Below, one piece after another: positions 26,520-35,884 of a stretch of DNA of 54,470 bases. This DNA comes from an uncultured Muribaculaceae bacterium (GTDB lineage Bacteria; Bacteroidota; Bacteroidia; Bacteroidales; Muribaculaceae). Positions within the stretch are counted from its first letter, which is position 1; each line of letters starts with the position of its first letter. A model generated the notes under the pieces. It did no database searches. It had not been told where the DNA came from and saw nothing but the letters and a program-made list of their open reading frames with translations. The position numbers were made by a program, and so were the translations under genes. Location: assembly GCA_904502025.1 (NCBI GenBank), contig CAJGDJ010000014.1:1-54470 (forward strand), written 5' to 3'.

Positions 26520-27200
26520 TTATTTTTTACATTTTGAGCAACCACCTATTAATTTCCATATTGCAGTAGCTAAAGAAGCACCTCCAAGTGGACCAACAAT
26601 AAATACCCATAGTTGACTTAACGCATCTCCTCCTTGAAATACTGCTGGAGCAATTGAACGAGCAGGATTTACTGATGTTCCAGTATATTTAATACCAACA
26701 AAATGAATTAGGATTAAACTCAAACCAATAGCCAAGCCCGCAAAATTACCTGCTCCTTTTTTATCATCAGTTGTACCTAAAACAACTAAAACAAAAATAA
26801 ATGTCAAGATAAATTCAACAAACAAGCCACCTGAAATACTTCCACTACACACATTTGCACCAGTAGTTGTCCCTTCAAATACAATGCCCGAATTAGCCAC
26901 AAACGCATATAATAAAGCTGAGCCTATAAATGCACCTAATATCTGAAATACAACATAGCTAATTGCGTCTTTTCCACTCATTTTTCCTGAAGCCCATATT
27001 GCAAATGTTATTGCAGGGTTAATATGACAACCTGACACTCCTCCTATCGTATAGGCCATAGCAACTACTGCCAAACCAAAAGCCATAGCTGTGCCAACGA
27101 CTGATGCTGTATCAACACCACAATTAAGACTAACTGCTGTACCACAACCCATTAATACGAGAACCATAGTTCCCACCATTTCCGCTAAATACTTATTCAT
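26520..27200 (-). CDS. aqpZ: Aquaporin Z-like water channel
   Basis: A 226-residue MIP-family channel with six membrane helices and both half-helix motifs, GCHINPAITF and GTSVNPARSIAPA. The selectivity filter looks water-type: His in LIHFVGIK, Thr in TGTSVNPARS and Arg after the second NPA, as in E. coli AqpZ. The usual Phe in helix 2 is replaced by Tyr (MAYTIGG). Start MNKYLAEMVGT at 27200 is preferred over the longer frame at 27236. The tail GGCSKCKK has two cysteines, unusual for AqpZ. It lies 66 bp downstream of the Wzc-like gene and could be read from that transcript. Confidence 0.92.
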   Translation of the reverse strand: MNKYLAEMVGTMVLVLMGCGTAVSLNCGVDTASVVGTAMAFGLAVVAMAYTIGGVSGCHINPAITFAIWASGKMSGKDAISYVVFQILGAFIGSALLYAFVANSGIVFEGTTTGANVCSGSISGGLFVEFILTFIFVLVVLGTTDDKKGAGNFAGLAIGLSLILIHFVGIKYTGTSVNPARSIAPAVFQGGDALSQLWVFIVGPLGGASLATAIWKLIGGCSKCKK

Positions 27201-27266
27201 AAATATTGATTTAATGTTAAACCATATTTTCATCAATCTTTAACAAAACTCACACTATATTAAATC

Positions 27267-29690
27267 TTAATTCATCGTCGCTTTCCGCCAAATTCTTTTA
27301 ATTCTTGACTTAAGCGAAGGTGTTTCCATGTGAGAATAACCATATCCATATCCGTAGCTCTTACCATATTTACCATAATAACCATAGCGACGATAATTAT
27401 AGGAACTGGATTTAACGTTTACGCCATTTAATACCATATAACAATTGGGTAATCTCCCTGAATCTATCGCTTGATGCATAACTTTCAAACATCTCTTTGT
27501 TGAATAATTTGCTCTTGCAACATACAATTCCATATCAACAAATGGAGCGATAAGATAACTATCAGAAACAACTCCAATCGGAGCAGAATCCACTATAATA
27601 TAATCAAATTGTGTTTTCAACTGTTCAAACATCAACTTGAGATTTTCGCTAAGCAACAATTCATTAGGATTAGGAGGCACTGGTCCACCTGGTATCACAT
27701 ATAAGTTCTCAATAACTTTAGATTGGTGTGAACATTCAAGTATATCAGAGCAATTACCAGACAAGTACGATGTTACACCGCAATCATTATTTAAGTCGAA
27801 TAAATGTGCTAACACAGGGCGTCTAATATCCATACCAACAACAACGGTTTTTTTTCCGGTTAACGCAAAAGATAATGCAAGATTTGACGCTATAAATGTT
27901 TTACCTTCGCCAGACAATGAAGATGTTACTAAAATAACTTTTTTTGTATTTCCAGTTAAAGCAAACTGCATGTTATTTCTAACTAATCTAAACATCTCTG
28001 CAATAGGTGTAGATGAATTTTCTCCTATTACAAGTCTCCCCTCCTTCTTATCTGCCAAACATATTTCACCTAAAATTGGAATATTAGAAACACGTTCAAC
28101 ATCTTCTTTATCCTTAAATATAGGAAATATTAATCTTCTTATGAATATCACCAACGCAGGGAGTAAAAAACCTATTAAAATTGAGATTCCATATATTGTC
28201 ATCTTTCTTGGAGCAACCGGACCACTACCCAATGGATTATCAATTAAACGAGCTGTAGGTGTCGCCAATGTTTTTTGCAGTGCAATCTCTTCTCTTCGTT
28301 GCAACAAAAATGTGTATATATTTACTTTAACTTGTTGTTCACGGAAAATTTCTTGTAAACCTTTATCTATTGGAGGTAAATTTGCAAGCTGACCTGCACT
28401 TTTACTATCCATCGCAACTATACTACTATGCTTAACCGACAAATTAGCTTTTGCCGATTGAATATTTTGAAAAATCCTACTCTTCTCGCGAGCTAAATCA
28501 TCTTGCATTGATTTAATTATTGGATTATCCTCTGTACTGGATTCTTTTTGTCGTTCCAATTGGGAAACCTTTTTATTATATCCATCAATCAATGAACTCA
28601 AATCCGAATCGTCAACAATTTGAGGAATATGTGCATAGTCATCCTGCTTAGAAATTGCATTCTCAACCGAACTGATAATTTTTTGTTGAGCAACAACATC
28701 TGCGATTTGTCCTTCAGTTGTACTCTTCTTTGCCAAACTCATCTGAGCTTGAGCACTCAAGTCTGTAATATTGTTTGCTTTTCGATACTCCTCTAATCTA
28801 TTTTCAACATCTTTTAATTCACCTGAAATCAAGACTAAACGATCAAGAATAAATGCTTCCGTTTGCATTGCCGACCTATTCTTATCTGCAATTATATCTT
28901 GATTATAAAATGAAATTAATGTATTTACAACATCAATACCTTCTTGTATTATGGGAGTAGAGCATGTTATGCGTAAAATTGTTGATGAATTTTTTGCAAA
29001 AGAAATATTCAAACTACTAGCCAAACGTGCTGCCACTGAATTAGGATTCTTGATTTTAATTTTTTGTGTTCCTTCAAATTTATTAGTTACTTTTGATGGC
29101 GATAGAACCAATGTTCCTTGACTTAATTCAATAGTTATCGGCAACTTATCAGTAGTTACATTTTTCACTTCTTTAACACCACCATAATGAGTTGTTACAT
29201 CAAATTGATATTCATTTTCAACCTTGTTTACTAATATATCAATTGGTGATGATAGATTTTTAAGACTTACCGAATCTAATTTAGCATTAACTATATTTGT
29301 TCCATATATTGGATAATCTCTAAGTTTCTTAACATTATAATACGAATACGCCAACCCCAAACTATCAACAATCTTAATTAGATTGTTTCTTGATTTTAAG
29401 ATCTCTATCTCAGTTTCATCAATAAAACTTTTCTGATCTACCAATGGAGACGAAGCATTTAATGACACTGCGTTAGTATTAGCTGCATTATCATCACTTA
29501 AGAAAATAGAAGCCGTCACCTCATAAGTGGGAACTATTGTAGCTATTAAATAGTATGCAACTGCAGCTGCGACCAAAACGCATGCTACAAACCACTTCCA
29601 ATTAGCAAGATAATCAAGCAACAATCCTACTAAATCAAATACATCTTCCTGTTTTTCCTGATTATCTATGTTATTATTCTTATCTACCAT
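27267..29690 (-). CDS. Wzc-like polysaccharide co-polymerase and tyrosine autokinase
   Basis: An 807-residue inner-membrane protein. A Wzz domain with first membrane helix (about 38-58) is followed by a long periplasmic coiled coil, a second helix (about 505-525, MTIYGISILIGFLLPALVIF), and a cytoplasmic BY-kinase. The kinase has Walker A SSLSGEGKTFIASNLA (about 590), Walker A' VVVGMDIRRPVLAH and Walker B DYIIVDSAPIG. The C-terminus is a tyrosine cluster (NYRRYGYYGKYGKSYGYGYG), the autophosphorylation tail. It is encoded 13 bp after the Wza-like gene. Together they would control export and chain length of a capsule or exopolysaccharide, but no glycosyltransferase is adjacent, so the polymer must be made elsewhere. 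Confidence 0.93.
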   Translation of the reverse strand: MVDKNNNIDNQEKQEDVFDLVGLLLDYLANWKWFVACVLVAAAVAYYLIATIVPTYEVTASIFLSDDNAANTNAVSLNASSPLVDQKSFIDETEIEILKSRNNLIKIVDSLGLAYSYYNVKKLRDYPIYGTNIVNAKLDSVSLKNLSSPIDILVNKVENEYQFDVTTHYGGVKEVKNVTTDKLPITIELSQGTLVLSPSKVTNKFEGTQKIKIKNPNSVAARLASSLNISFAKNSSTILRITCSTPIIQEGIDVVNTLISFYNQDIIADKNRSAMQTEAFILDRLVLISGELKDVENRLEEYRKANNITDLSAQAQMSLAKKSTTEGQIADVVAQQKIISSVENAISKQDDYAHIPQIVDDSDLSSLIDGYNKKVSQLERQKESSTEDNPIIKSMQDDLAREKSRIFQNIQSAKANLSVKHSSIVAMDSKSAGQLANLPPIDKGLQEIFREQQVKVNIYTFLLQRREEIALQKTLATPTARLIDNPLGSGPVAPRKMTIYGISILIGFLLPALVIFIRRLIFPIFKDKEDVERVSNIPILGEICLADKKEGRLVIGENSSTPIAEMFRLVRNNMQFALTGNTKKVILVTSSLSGEGKTFIASNLALSFALTGKKTVVVGMDIRRPVLAHLFDLNNDCGVTSYLSGNCSDILECSHQSKVIENLYVIPGGPVPPNPNELLLSENLKLMFEQLKTQFDYIIVDSAPIGVVSDSYLIAPFVDMELYVARANYSTKRCLKVMHQAIDSGRLPNCYMVLNGVNVKSSSYNYRRYGYYGKYGKSYGYGYGYSHMETPSLKSRIKRIWRKATMN

Positions 29691-29703
29691 CTTATTATTA
29701 TTT

Positions 29704-30555
29704 TTACTTTACCAAATTTGCAATACCAACCACTAATGCAAGAATAGAAGAAATACCGCCAACAATTGTTATTGTTGCATTTACAACAGGATTTAATTGC
29801 CATGCCGCATGTGCTGCAGATTCATTAGGTTGAACATATATTATATCATTCTGTTGCAAATTAAAATAAGGAGACAATAAAATTTCCTTGTCATTTAGGT
29901 TTAATCTATGTATTTCTCGTTGACCATTTTCGTTTGTTCTTATTAGCATTATATTCTCTCTCTGCCCCTTAATATCTAAATCTCCAGCAGATGCAATTGC
30001 TTCAAGGAAATTCATTCGTTCTGTTTTTGATTCAATTACACCAGGAGATTTTACAGCTCCTAAAACAGTGACCCTAAAATTCATTAAACGAACGTCTACA
30101 GCAGGCTTTTCCTTAATATACTTAGGATAAATCGCATTTTGAACCACATCAACTATTTGAGATTTTGTCAATCCTCCAACTTGAAGTTTTCCGATTATTG
30201 GAAATTCAATATCACCATTTTTATCTACTAAATAATACAATGTTGACTTTTCAGGGGAGCCACTTGATAAAGTATTATTAGCATTTGATTGTGTTATAGT
30301 TCCATCTAAAGCGACATATTTCCCTTTATTAAAAAGCGATACCCCAACCATGTCTGACCCGGTAACCTCAATATTCAACAAATCTCCAGCCGAAATTACA
30401 GGATCTGCCGCTGATGCCACTTTTGCGAGAACCTCAGTTGGAATTGTTTCAGCATCAACCATATACGGGACTTTTTTGTGGGCAGTCGAGCAACTTGAAA
30501 ATAATATTAATAAAGTTAAGGGTAGTAATTTTAAATATGTTTTCATTCTTCTCAT
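29704..30555 (-). CDS. Wza-like outer-membrane polysaccharide export lipoprotein
   Basis: The 283-residue product has a lipoprotein signal (LLILFSSCSTAHKK) and a Poly_export domain (about 50-150: ISAGDLLNIEVTGSD, GDIEFPIIGKLQVGGLTKSQ). A SLBB domain follows (about 160-240: VTVLGAVKSPGVIES, FLEAIASAGDLDIKGQRENI). A C-terminal hydrophobic helix (ATITIVGGISSILALVVGIA) fits the Wza transmembrane helix. Two nearby ATGs, 30555 and 30546, are both possible starts. It is first in the reverse pair with the Wzc-like gene. Confidence 0.92.
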   Translation of the reverse strand: MRRMKTYLKLLPLTLLILFSSCSTAHKKVPYMVDAETIPTEVLAKVASAADPVISAGDLLNIEVTGSDMVGVSLFNKGKYVALDGTITQSNANNTLSSGSPEKSTLYYLVDKNGDIEFPIIGKLQVGGLTKSQIVDVVQNAIYPKYIKEKPAVDVRLMNFRVTVLGAVKSPGVIESKTERMNFLEAIASAGDLDIKGQRENIMLIRTNENGQREIHRLNLNDKEILLSPYFNLQQNDIIYVQPNESAAHAAWQLNPVVNATITIVGGISSILALVVGIANLVK

Positions 30556-30577
30556 CTTATTAAATCAAATTATTATG

Positions 30578-30585
30578 CAAAGATA
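30578..30585 (-). promoter_or_regulatory. -7 box of the Wza/Wzc unit
   Basis: On the reverse strand this reads TATCTTTG followed by CA, 22 bp before the ATG at 30555; no good TTG at -33. Confidence 0.5.
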
Positions 30586-30678
30586 AACACTTTTTTTAAT
30601 TAATCGGTATTTCAAGTGTAATAAATTCCATATAAATTAACAGACTTTATTAAGAAAATAGTTTTTAGAAAATATTGA

Positions 30679-30707
30679 TTGATTCTTAACAAAATTTATT
30701 ATATTTG
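30679..30707 (+). promoter_or_regulatory. Promoter of the uracil-DNA-glycosylase-like gene
   Basis: TTG at 30679-30681 and TATATTTG at 30700-30707, spacer 18 bp. Transcripts would begin almost at the ATG at 30715, so the leader is very short or absent. Confidence 0.5.
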
Positions 30708-30714
30708 TGCTATT

Positions 30715-31314
30715 ATGAGTAACAATATTAATATCGAACGACACCCATGGACTCCATTTATTCCTGATGGTGCTAAAATATTATTTTTAGGTTCATTTCC
30801 CCCTAAAGAGGATAAATGGTGTATGGATTTTTATTATCCAAATAAAATTAATGATTTTTGGAGAGTTATTGGCCTAATATTTTACAACAACGTTCAATAT
30901 TTTTGGCATACGGAAAAATCTGCATTTAATAAAGACAAGATTATTACATTTCTTGAGAAACACAAAATTGCAATTGCAGATTCAGCAATAGAAGCAATAA
31001 GGCATAATAACAACGCTTCTGATAAATTTTTAGAAATTATAACACCAATTAATTTAGTCGACATATTATGTGCAAATTCAGAATGCAACAACATAGTTTC
31101 AACCGGGCAAAAAGCGGCTGAGGTTATTGCTAACATAACAAACACTACAATTCCAAAAATTGGCAACTATGTAGAGGCTATAATTAAAAAACGAGTTATA
31201 CGAATCTACCGAATGCCCTCTACATCAAGAGCATATCCCCTATCCTTACCCCAAAAGGCTTCATTTTATAAAACGCTGTTTGAAAATTTAGCGATTTTGA
31301 ATCAAAATGAGTAA
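30715..31314 (+). CDS. Uracil-DNA glycosylase superfamily protein (Mug-like)
   Basis: A 199-residue cytoplasmic protein. The start MSNNINIERHPW is chosen at 30715 because upstream codons lie in the promoter. The motif ILFLGSFPPKEDKWCMDFYY near residue 20 corresponds to the first active-site motif of the uracil-DNA-glycosylase superfamily (Mug/TDG type has GINPG here). NKINDFWRVIG and IAIADSAIEAIR match the helices that follow. The C-terminal MPSTSRAYPL (near 170) matches the HPSPxS-type motif 2. The family removes uracil or mismatched bases; which base this one prefers cannot be judged. It stands alone between divergent wza and dedA. Confidence 0.75.
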   Translation: MSNNINIERHPWTPFIPDGAKILFLGSFPPKEDKWCMDFYYPNKINDFWRVIGLIFYNNVQYFWHTEKSAFNKDKIITFLEKHKIAIADSAIEAIRHNNNASDKFLEIITPINLVDILCANSECNNIVSTGQKAAEVIANITNTTIPKIGNYVEAIIKKRVIRIYRMPSTSRAYPLSLPQKASFYKTLFENLAILNQNE

Positions 31315-31321
31315 ATTTATA

Positions 31322-31353
31322 TTTGCTTTCTGAAAATAAACATTGTAACTTTG
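31322..31353 (+). promoter_or_regulatory. Promoter of the dedA-rpe-ftsK-lolA-trxB operon
   Basis: TTTG at 31322-31325, 20 bp, TAACTTTG at 31346-31353 followed by CA; 34 bp before the dedA ATG. Confidence 0.78.
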
Positions 31354-31387
31354 CATTATAATATAACCTATAACAACCTACAAAATT

Positions 31388-32059
31388 ATGTTAGATATAA
31401 TCCCCTTGGCAATTTTTGATGCAAGCGAGTTTTTCAAGTGGTTTGTTGAAAATGCAAACTACTTATTTGTTTTCATCTTCATGGTAATTGAAAGTTCATT
31501 CATTCCATTTCCATCAGAATTAGTTGTTCCTCCTGCAGCATATCTTGCCCTACAAGAAAGCTCATCAATGAATTTTTTTTTAGTAATCTTTTTTGCTACA
31601 ATTGGAGCTTTAGTAGGTGCATACATAAACTATTATCTCGCTATTTGGTTAGGCAGACCTATCGTTTACAAATTTGCGAATAGCAAATTTGGGCACATTT
31701 GTCTATTAGATCAGACAAAAATCGAGAAAGCTGAAAAATACTTTGACCAACATGGCAGTATCTCCACATTTATTGGGCGTCTAATTCCCGGGATTCGTCA
31801 ATTGATATCAATCCCCGCCGGATTGGCACGAATGAGCATTATTAAATTTACCATATTCACAACGTTTGGTGCTTTAATTTGGAATATCGCATTAGCAATA
31901 TTAGGCTATATCCTTACCTCGATCCCTGGAATTAAAACAACCGAAGAACTATTATTAAACGTTGAAAAATACAACCACTATCTAACATATGGAGGTCTTG
32001 CTATTGGTGGGATATGTGTATTATTCATTATTTGGAATATAATCAAGCAAAAAAAATAA
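31388..32059 (+). CDS. DedA family membrane protein
   Basis: A 223-residue inner-membrane protein of the DedA/VTT (SNARE-associated) superfamily. Key segments are FIPFPSELVVPPAAYLA with the reentrant Pro-Ser-Glu motif, GALVGAYINYYLAIWLGRP, and ISTFIGRLIPGIRQLISIPAGLARM with the conserved FxGRxIPxxR motif. DedA proteins of this group flip or recycle undecaprenyl phosphate or phospholipids and support envelope homeostasis; which lipid is handled here is not visible. It is the first gene of a five-gene operon and lies 7 bp before rpe. Confidence 0.92.
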   Translation: MLDIIPLAIFDASEFFKWFVENANYLFVFIFMVIESSFIPFPSELVVPPAAYLALQESSSMNFFLVIFFATIGALVGAYINYYLAIWLGRPIVYKFANSKFGHICLLDQTKIEKAEKYFDQHGSISTFIGRLIPGIRQLISIPAGLARMSIIKFTIFTTFGALIWNIALAILGYILTSIPGIKTTEELLLNVEKYNHYLTYGGLAIGGICVLFIIWNIIKQKK

Positions 32060-32066
32060 TATTATT

Positions 32067-32711
32067 ATGAAAATATCTCCTTCTTTACTATCTGCAAATT
32101 TTGGCAATCTTGACAATGATGTCAGAATGCTTAACAATAGTTTAGCCGACATGATTCATCTTGACATCATGGACGGGGTATTTGTCCCAAATATATCTTT
32201 TGGTTTTCCGGTTATTAAATTTGTTCAAAAAATTGCAACAAAACCACTTGATGTTCATCTAATGATTGTAAATCCACAAAATTATATTAGCCAAGTCCGG
32301 GATTGTGGTGCTGAGATTATGAATGTACATCAAGAAGCTTGCATTCATTTGCACCGCACCGTTCAAGCTATCAAAAATGCAGGAATGAAAGCTGCAGTAA
32401 CATTAAATCCGTCAACCCCGGTTTCGTCTCTCGAAGATATAATCACAGAACTTGATATGGTTTTATTAATGTCGGTTAACCCTGGGTTTGGAGGACAATC
32501 ATTTATTCCAAACTCTCTAAAAAAAGTCAAACAGCTTAAAGAATTAATCTCACTATCTGGTTCAAAAGCGTCAATTGAAGTCGATGGTGGTGTCAACCTT
32601 GAAACTGGCAAACTTCTTGCTGAAGCTGGTGCCGACATACTTGTTGCCGGTAATGCTGTATTTTCTGCACAAGACCCACTAAAAATGATTGAAGAACTAC
32701 ATAACCTTTAA
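32067..32711 (+). CDS. rpe: Ribulose-phosphate 3-epimerase
   Basis: Rpe interconverts D-ribulose-5-phosphate and D-xylulose-5-phosphate in the pentose phosphate pathway. The 214-residue TIM barrel shows MKISPSLLSANFGNL, the metal-binding HLDIMDGVFVPNISFG, PLDVHLMIVNPQNYI, LMSVNPGFGGQSFI and the catalytic-Asp segment IEVDGGVNLETG, ending in DILVAGNAVF. It is intact and typical. It sits 12 bp before ftsK. Confidence 0.97.
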   Translation: MKISPSLLSANFGNLDNDVRMLNNSLADMIHLDIMDGVFVPNISFGFPVIKFVQKIATKPLDVHLMIVNPQNYISQVRDCGAEIMNVHQEACIHLHRTVQAIKNAGMKAAVTLNPSTPVSSLEDIITELDMVLLMSVNPGFGGQSFIPNSLKKVKQLKELISLSGSKASIEVDGGVNLETGKLLAEAGADILVAGNAVFSAQDPLKMIEELHNL

Positions 32712-32723
32712 GCAATTACTTAC

Positions 32724-35222
32724 ATGGAAAAAATAAATTTTTCTCCTAACGGATACAATCCTGAAAACATACACGACAACTCTTATAGTGAAACTAATGG
32801 TTTTACTAACGAATCTCAAGATGCTCAACCTAAAAAAAAGCATCAAAAGAAATCTAATAAAGGGAACTCTGATGAAAGCAAATCCTCTTTAATTAATATT
32901 TTTAATAATCGTAATACGCATATATATATAGGAATCTTTTTAATTTTCTTTGCAGCATTTGTTACTATTGCATCTATTTCGCATATCAGTTTTGGAGCAG
33001 AAGACCAAAGTATTATTACTAACAACTCCATCATTGAAGCCGGGAGTGGAAATAACGCGACACAAAATGTTGCAGGATCATTTGGTGCATATATATCACA
33101 TGTCGCACTAACAAAATGGTTGGGATTAGGGGCTTTTGTCCTAATTTTGTATATTTCTATAATTGGTCTTGCATTACTTAGAAAAACAAAATTAAATTTC
33201 TGGTCTTTCACATTTAAGTGTCTTATTTTATCAATAGCAACATCTATTGTATTAGGATTTTTAACATACAATTCAACAACACCTTTATATTTAGGTGGAC
33301 AACATGGGTACCATATTAATGATATATTATTAAAAACTACTGGATTATTTGGTACTGTCTTAGTTAATATCTTAATCATAACATTAGTCGTTATTATATT
33401 TCTCAATGAGATACATAACATATTTTCTACATATAAAAATCGCATTGCACCTCACATTAAAACTCCACAACGCATAAATGCCGATAGTGGATATGAAGAT
33501 GAAATTACCACTAAAAAAACAACTCGCAAACCTACCGAAATAACTAAACAAATCGAAGTAACTAAAGAAGATTATAATTCTACACCTGAAGACTTTGATG
33601 AAACTATCATTATAAAGCCTAAAGACGATATTATAATTGAAAACAAGGCTGAAACAAATAATGAAGTTTCATTGAACATTAATACATCGACAATAGAAAT
33701 TGCTGAAGAAATTAACTCTGATGTATATGATCCAACGGCAGAATTATCAAGATATCGCTTCCCTACTCTTGATTTATTAATTAGTCGTATTATTAAAGAA
33801 AATAGTGTAGATCAACAAGAACAAGAGGATAACAAAGAAAGAATTACAAAAACACTTAGAGACTATACAATTGAGATTTCTCACATTGAAGCTACAGTTG
33901 GTCCTACTGTTACACTTTATGAAATTATACCAGCCGAAGGTGTTAGAATTGCAAAAATTAAACGTCTCGAAGATGACATCGCATTAAGTCTTGCAGCCTT
34001 AGGCATACGTATCATCGCACCTATTCCTGGGAAAGGAACTATTGGCATTGAAGTTCCGAATAAAGATCCTCAAACAGTTTCATTCCGCTCTATCATTGCA
34101 TCTAAAAAATTCCAAGAGTGCAAATATGCACTACCAATGGCAATGGGTGCAACAATATCTAATGATGTGTTTATTGCCGATTTAACAAAAATGCCACATT
34201 TGCTTGTTGCCGGAGCAACAGGTCAAGGAAAATCTGTTGGGCTAAACGCAATAATTGCATCTTTACTATACAAAAAACACCCGGCTGAATTAAAATTTGT
34301 ACTTATTGACCCCAAAATGGTCGAATTTAGTTTATATTCTAAATTAGAACGTCATTATCTTGCCAAACTCCCTGATGAAGAGGAAGCGATTATTACCGAC
34401 CCGGCAAAAGTGGTAACTACACTTAACTCACTATGTATTGAAATGGATAATCGTTATAATTTATTGAGAGATGCCGAAGTTCGCTCTATTGCTGAATACA
34501 ATGCAAAATTTATTTCACGCAGACTAAATCCTGAAAAAGGTCATAAATACTTACCATATATTGTAATGATTGTTGATGAGTTTGCCGATTTAATTATGAC
34601 TGCAGGAAAAGAAGTTGAAACTCCTATTGCTCGCATTGCACAAAAAGCTCGTGCTGTGGGTATGCACATGATTATTGCAACTCAGCGACCATCTACAAAT
34701 GTTATCACAGGTATTATCAAAGCAAACTTTCCCGGTCGCATTGCATTCCGCGTATCTCAGATGGTTGATAGTAAAACAATTCTCGACCGCACAGGTGCCA
34801 ACCAATTAATTGGCCGAGGAGATATGTTATTCTCTCACAATGGAGATATGCAACGTGTTCAATGTGCATTTATCGACACTCCGGAGGTTGAGGCAATATG
34901 TAATCACATTGATGACCAAATCGGCTATGAGCATGCCTACTATCTACCCGAATATTTTCCTGAAAATAATGACCCTATTACATCTGGTAGCATAACTGAC
35001 CGCGACCCTCTATTTGAAGAAGCAGCACGATTTATAATTAATTCACAAACTGCATCTACATCATCTTTGCAACGTAGATATTCGATTGGCTATAATCGTG
35101 CCGGAAAAATTATGGACCAAATGGAATCTGCAGGAATTGTTGGTCCATCTCAGGGGGGTAAGCCTCGACAAGTGTTAATAGATTCTTTACAACTCGAACG
35201 CATACTTGAATCATTTAATTAA
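32724..35222 (+). CDS. ftsK: DNA translocase FtsK
   Basis: FtsK couples septum closure to chromosome dimer resolution and segregation. The 832-residue protein has four N-terminal membrane helices (about 72-95, 130-155, 165-182, 207-228) and an acidic Thr/Glu-rich linker. The alpha/beta motor follows with Walker A AGATGQGKSVGLN (about 493-505) and Walker B YIVMIVDEFADLIMTAG. The C-terminal winged-helix gamma domain (SLQRRYSIGYNRAGKIMDQM) recognises KOPS-like sequences. The Walker A has Gln where proteobacterial FtsK has Ser, a usual feature of Bacteroidota. It is 30 bp before lolA. Confidence 0.96.
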   Translation: MEKINFSPNGYNPENIHDNSYSETNGFTNESQDAQPKKKHQKKSNKGNSDESKSSLINIFNNRNTHIYIGIFLIFFAAFVTIASISHISFGAEDQSIITNNSIIEAGSGNNATQNVAGSFGAYISHVALTKWLGLGAFVLILYISIIGLALLRKTKLNFWSFTFKCLILSIATSIVLGFLTYNSTTPLYLGGQHGYHINDILLKTTGLFGTVLVNILIITLVVIIFLNEIHNIFSTYKNRIAPHIKTPQRINADSGYEDEITTKKTTRKPTEITKQIEVTKEDYNSTPEDFDETIIIKPKDDIIIENKAETNNEVSLNINTSTIEIAEEINSDVYDPTAELSRYRFPTLDLLISRIIKENSVDQQEQEDNKERITKTLRDYTIEISHIEATVGPTVTLYEIIPAEGVRIAKIKRLEDDIALSLAALGIRIIAPIPGKGTIGIEVPNKDPQTVSFRSIIASKKFQECKYALPMAMGATISNDVFIADLTKMPHLLVAGATGQGKSVGLNAIIASLLYKKHPAELKFVLIDPKMVEFSLYSKLERHYLAKLPDEEEAIITDPAKVVTTLNSLCIEMDNRYNLLRDAEVRSIAEYNAKFISRRLNPEKGHKYLPYIVMIVDEFADLIMTAGKEVETPIARIAQKARAVGMHMIIATQRPSTNVITGIIKANFPGRIAFRVSQMVDSKTILDRTGANQLIGRGDMLFSHNGDMQRVQCAFIDTPEVEAICNHIDDQIGYEHAYYLPEYFPENNDPITSGSITDRDPLFEEAARFIINSQTASTSSLQRRYSIGYNRAGKIMDQMESAGIVGPSQGGKPRQVLIDSLQLERILESFN

Positions 35223-35252
35223 ACTATTTTAGATTTTTACAATCAAATTAAT

Positions 35253-35864
35253 ATGATTAAAGAACTAAGACATATTTTATTCTTCATTGTATTGATTGCA
35301 TCAACAATCTCAGCTAATGCTATTACAGCAAATGAGATATTAGCAAATGCATCTAATAAATACGTTAATAGCAAATCAATTTCTGCGTCTTTTAATATTA
35401 TTGACAATGGTTCTGAAGCTGGTACAATTACTATAGCAGGAAATAAATTCGTCATAAAAACTTCTCAGCTTTCTACTTGGTTTGATGGCAAAACTCAATG
35501 GAGTTACTCTCCCACGGCAAATGAAGTTAACATTAGCGAACCAACTGCTGAAGAATTACAACAAATAAATCCGTTTGCAATTATTGGAAGTTTTCGAAAT
35601 GACTACAACGCAAAGTTAATGGATAAGAATAATGGTTATAGAATCTCATTAACACCTAAGAAAAAAAATCACGCAATAACTAATATTGTAATCAATTTTA
35701 ACCCAACAACATATTTCCCATCACTAATTGTTATTACAACTAAAAATAATAACAAAGCAACTATAAAAATCAAATCAATTAGTGTAGGAAACACTCTTCC
35801 CACATCAACATTTACATTTAATGCAACAAAATATCCCGGTGTAGAAATAATTGATTTAAGATAA
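35253..35864 (+). CDS. lolA: Outer-membrane lipoprotein carrier LolA-like protein
   Basis: The 203-residue product has a signal peptide (to ISANA, about residue 23) and the LolA half-barrel: ILANASNKYVNSKSISASFN, TIAGNKFVIKTSQLSTWFDG, TQWSYSPTANEVNISEPTAE and NPFAIIGSF. LolA carries lipoproteins through the periplasm from LolCDE to the outer membrane. Sequence drift from the E. coli type is large, as usual in Bacteroidota, so lipid-carrying function is inferred from the family. It is downstream of ftsK, an arrangement also seen in other bacteria, and 20 bp before trxB. Confidence 0.88.
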   Translation: MIKELRHILFFIVLIASTISANAITANEILANASNKYVNSKSISASFNIIDNGSEAGTITIAGNKFVIKTSQLSTWFDGKTQWSYSPTANEVNISEPTAEELQQINPFAIIGSFRNDYNAKLMDKNNGYRISLTPKKKNHAITNIVINFNPTTYFPSLIVITTKNNNKATIKIKSISVGNTLPTSTFTFNATKYPGVEIIDLR

Positions 35865-35884
35865 ATCTAATAACACAAATTAAT

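Noticed and set aside
27637..28392. 251-codon open frame opposite the Wzc-like gene
   Set aside because: It lies wholly inside an intact kinase gene on the other strand, shows no recognisable motif and has no promoter; it is an antisense shadow.
32843..33445. 200-codon reverse frame inside ftsK
   Set aside because: It mirrors the membrane-helix-coding part of ftsK; hydrophobic codons read backwards often stay open.
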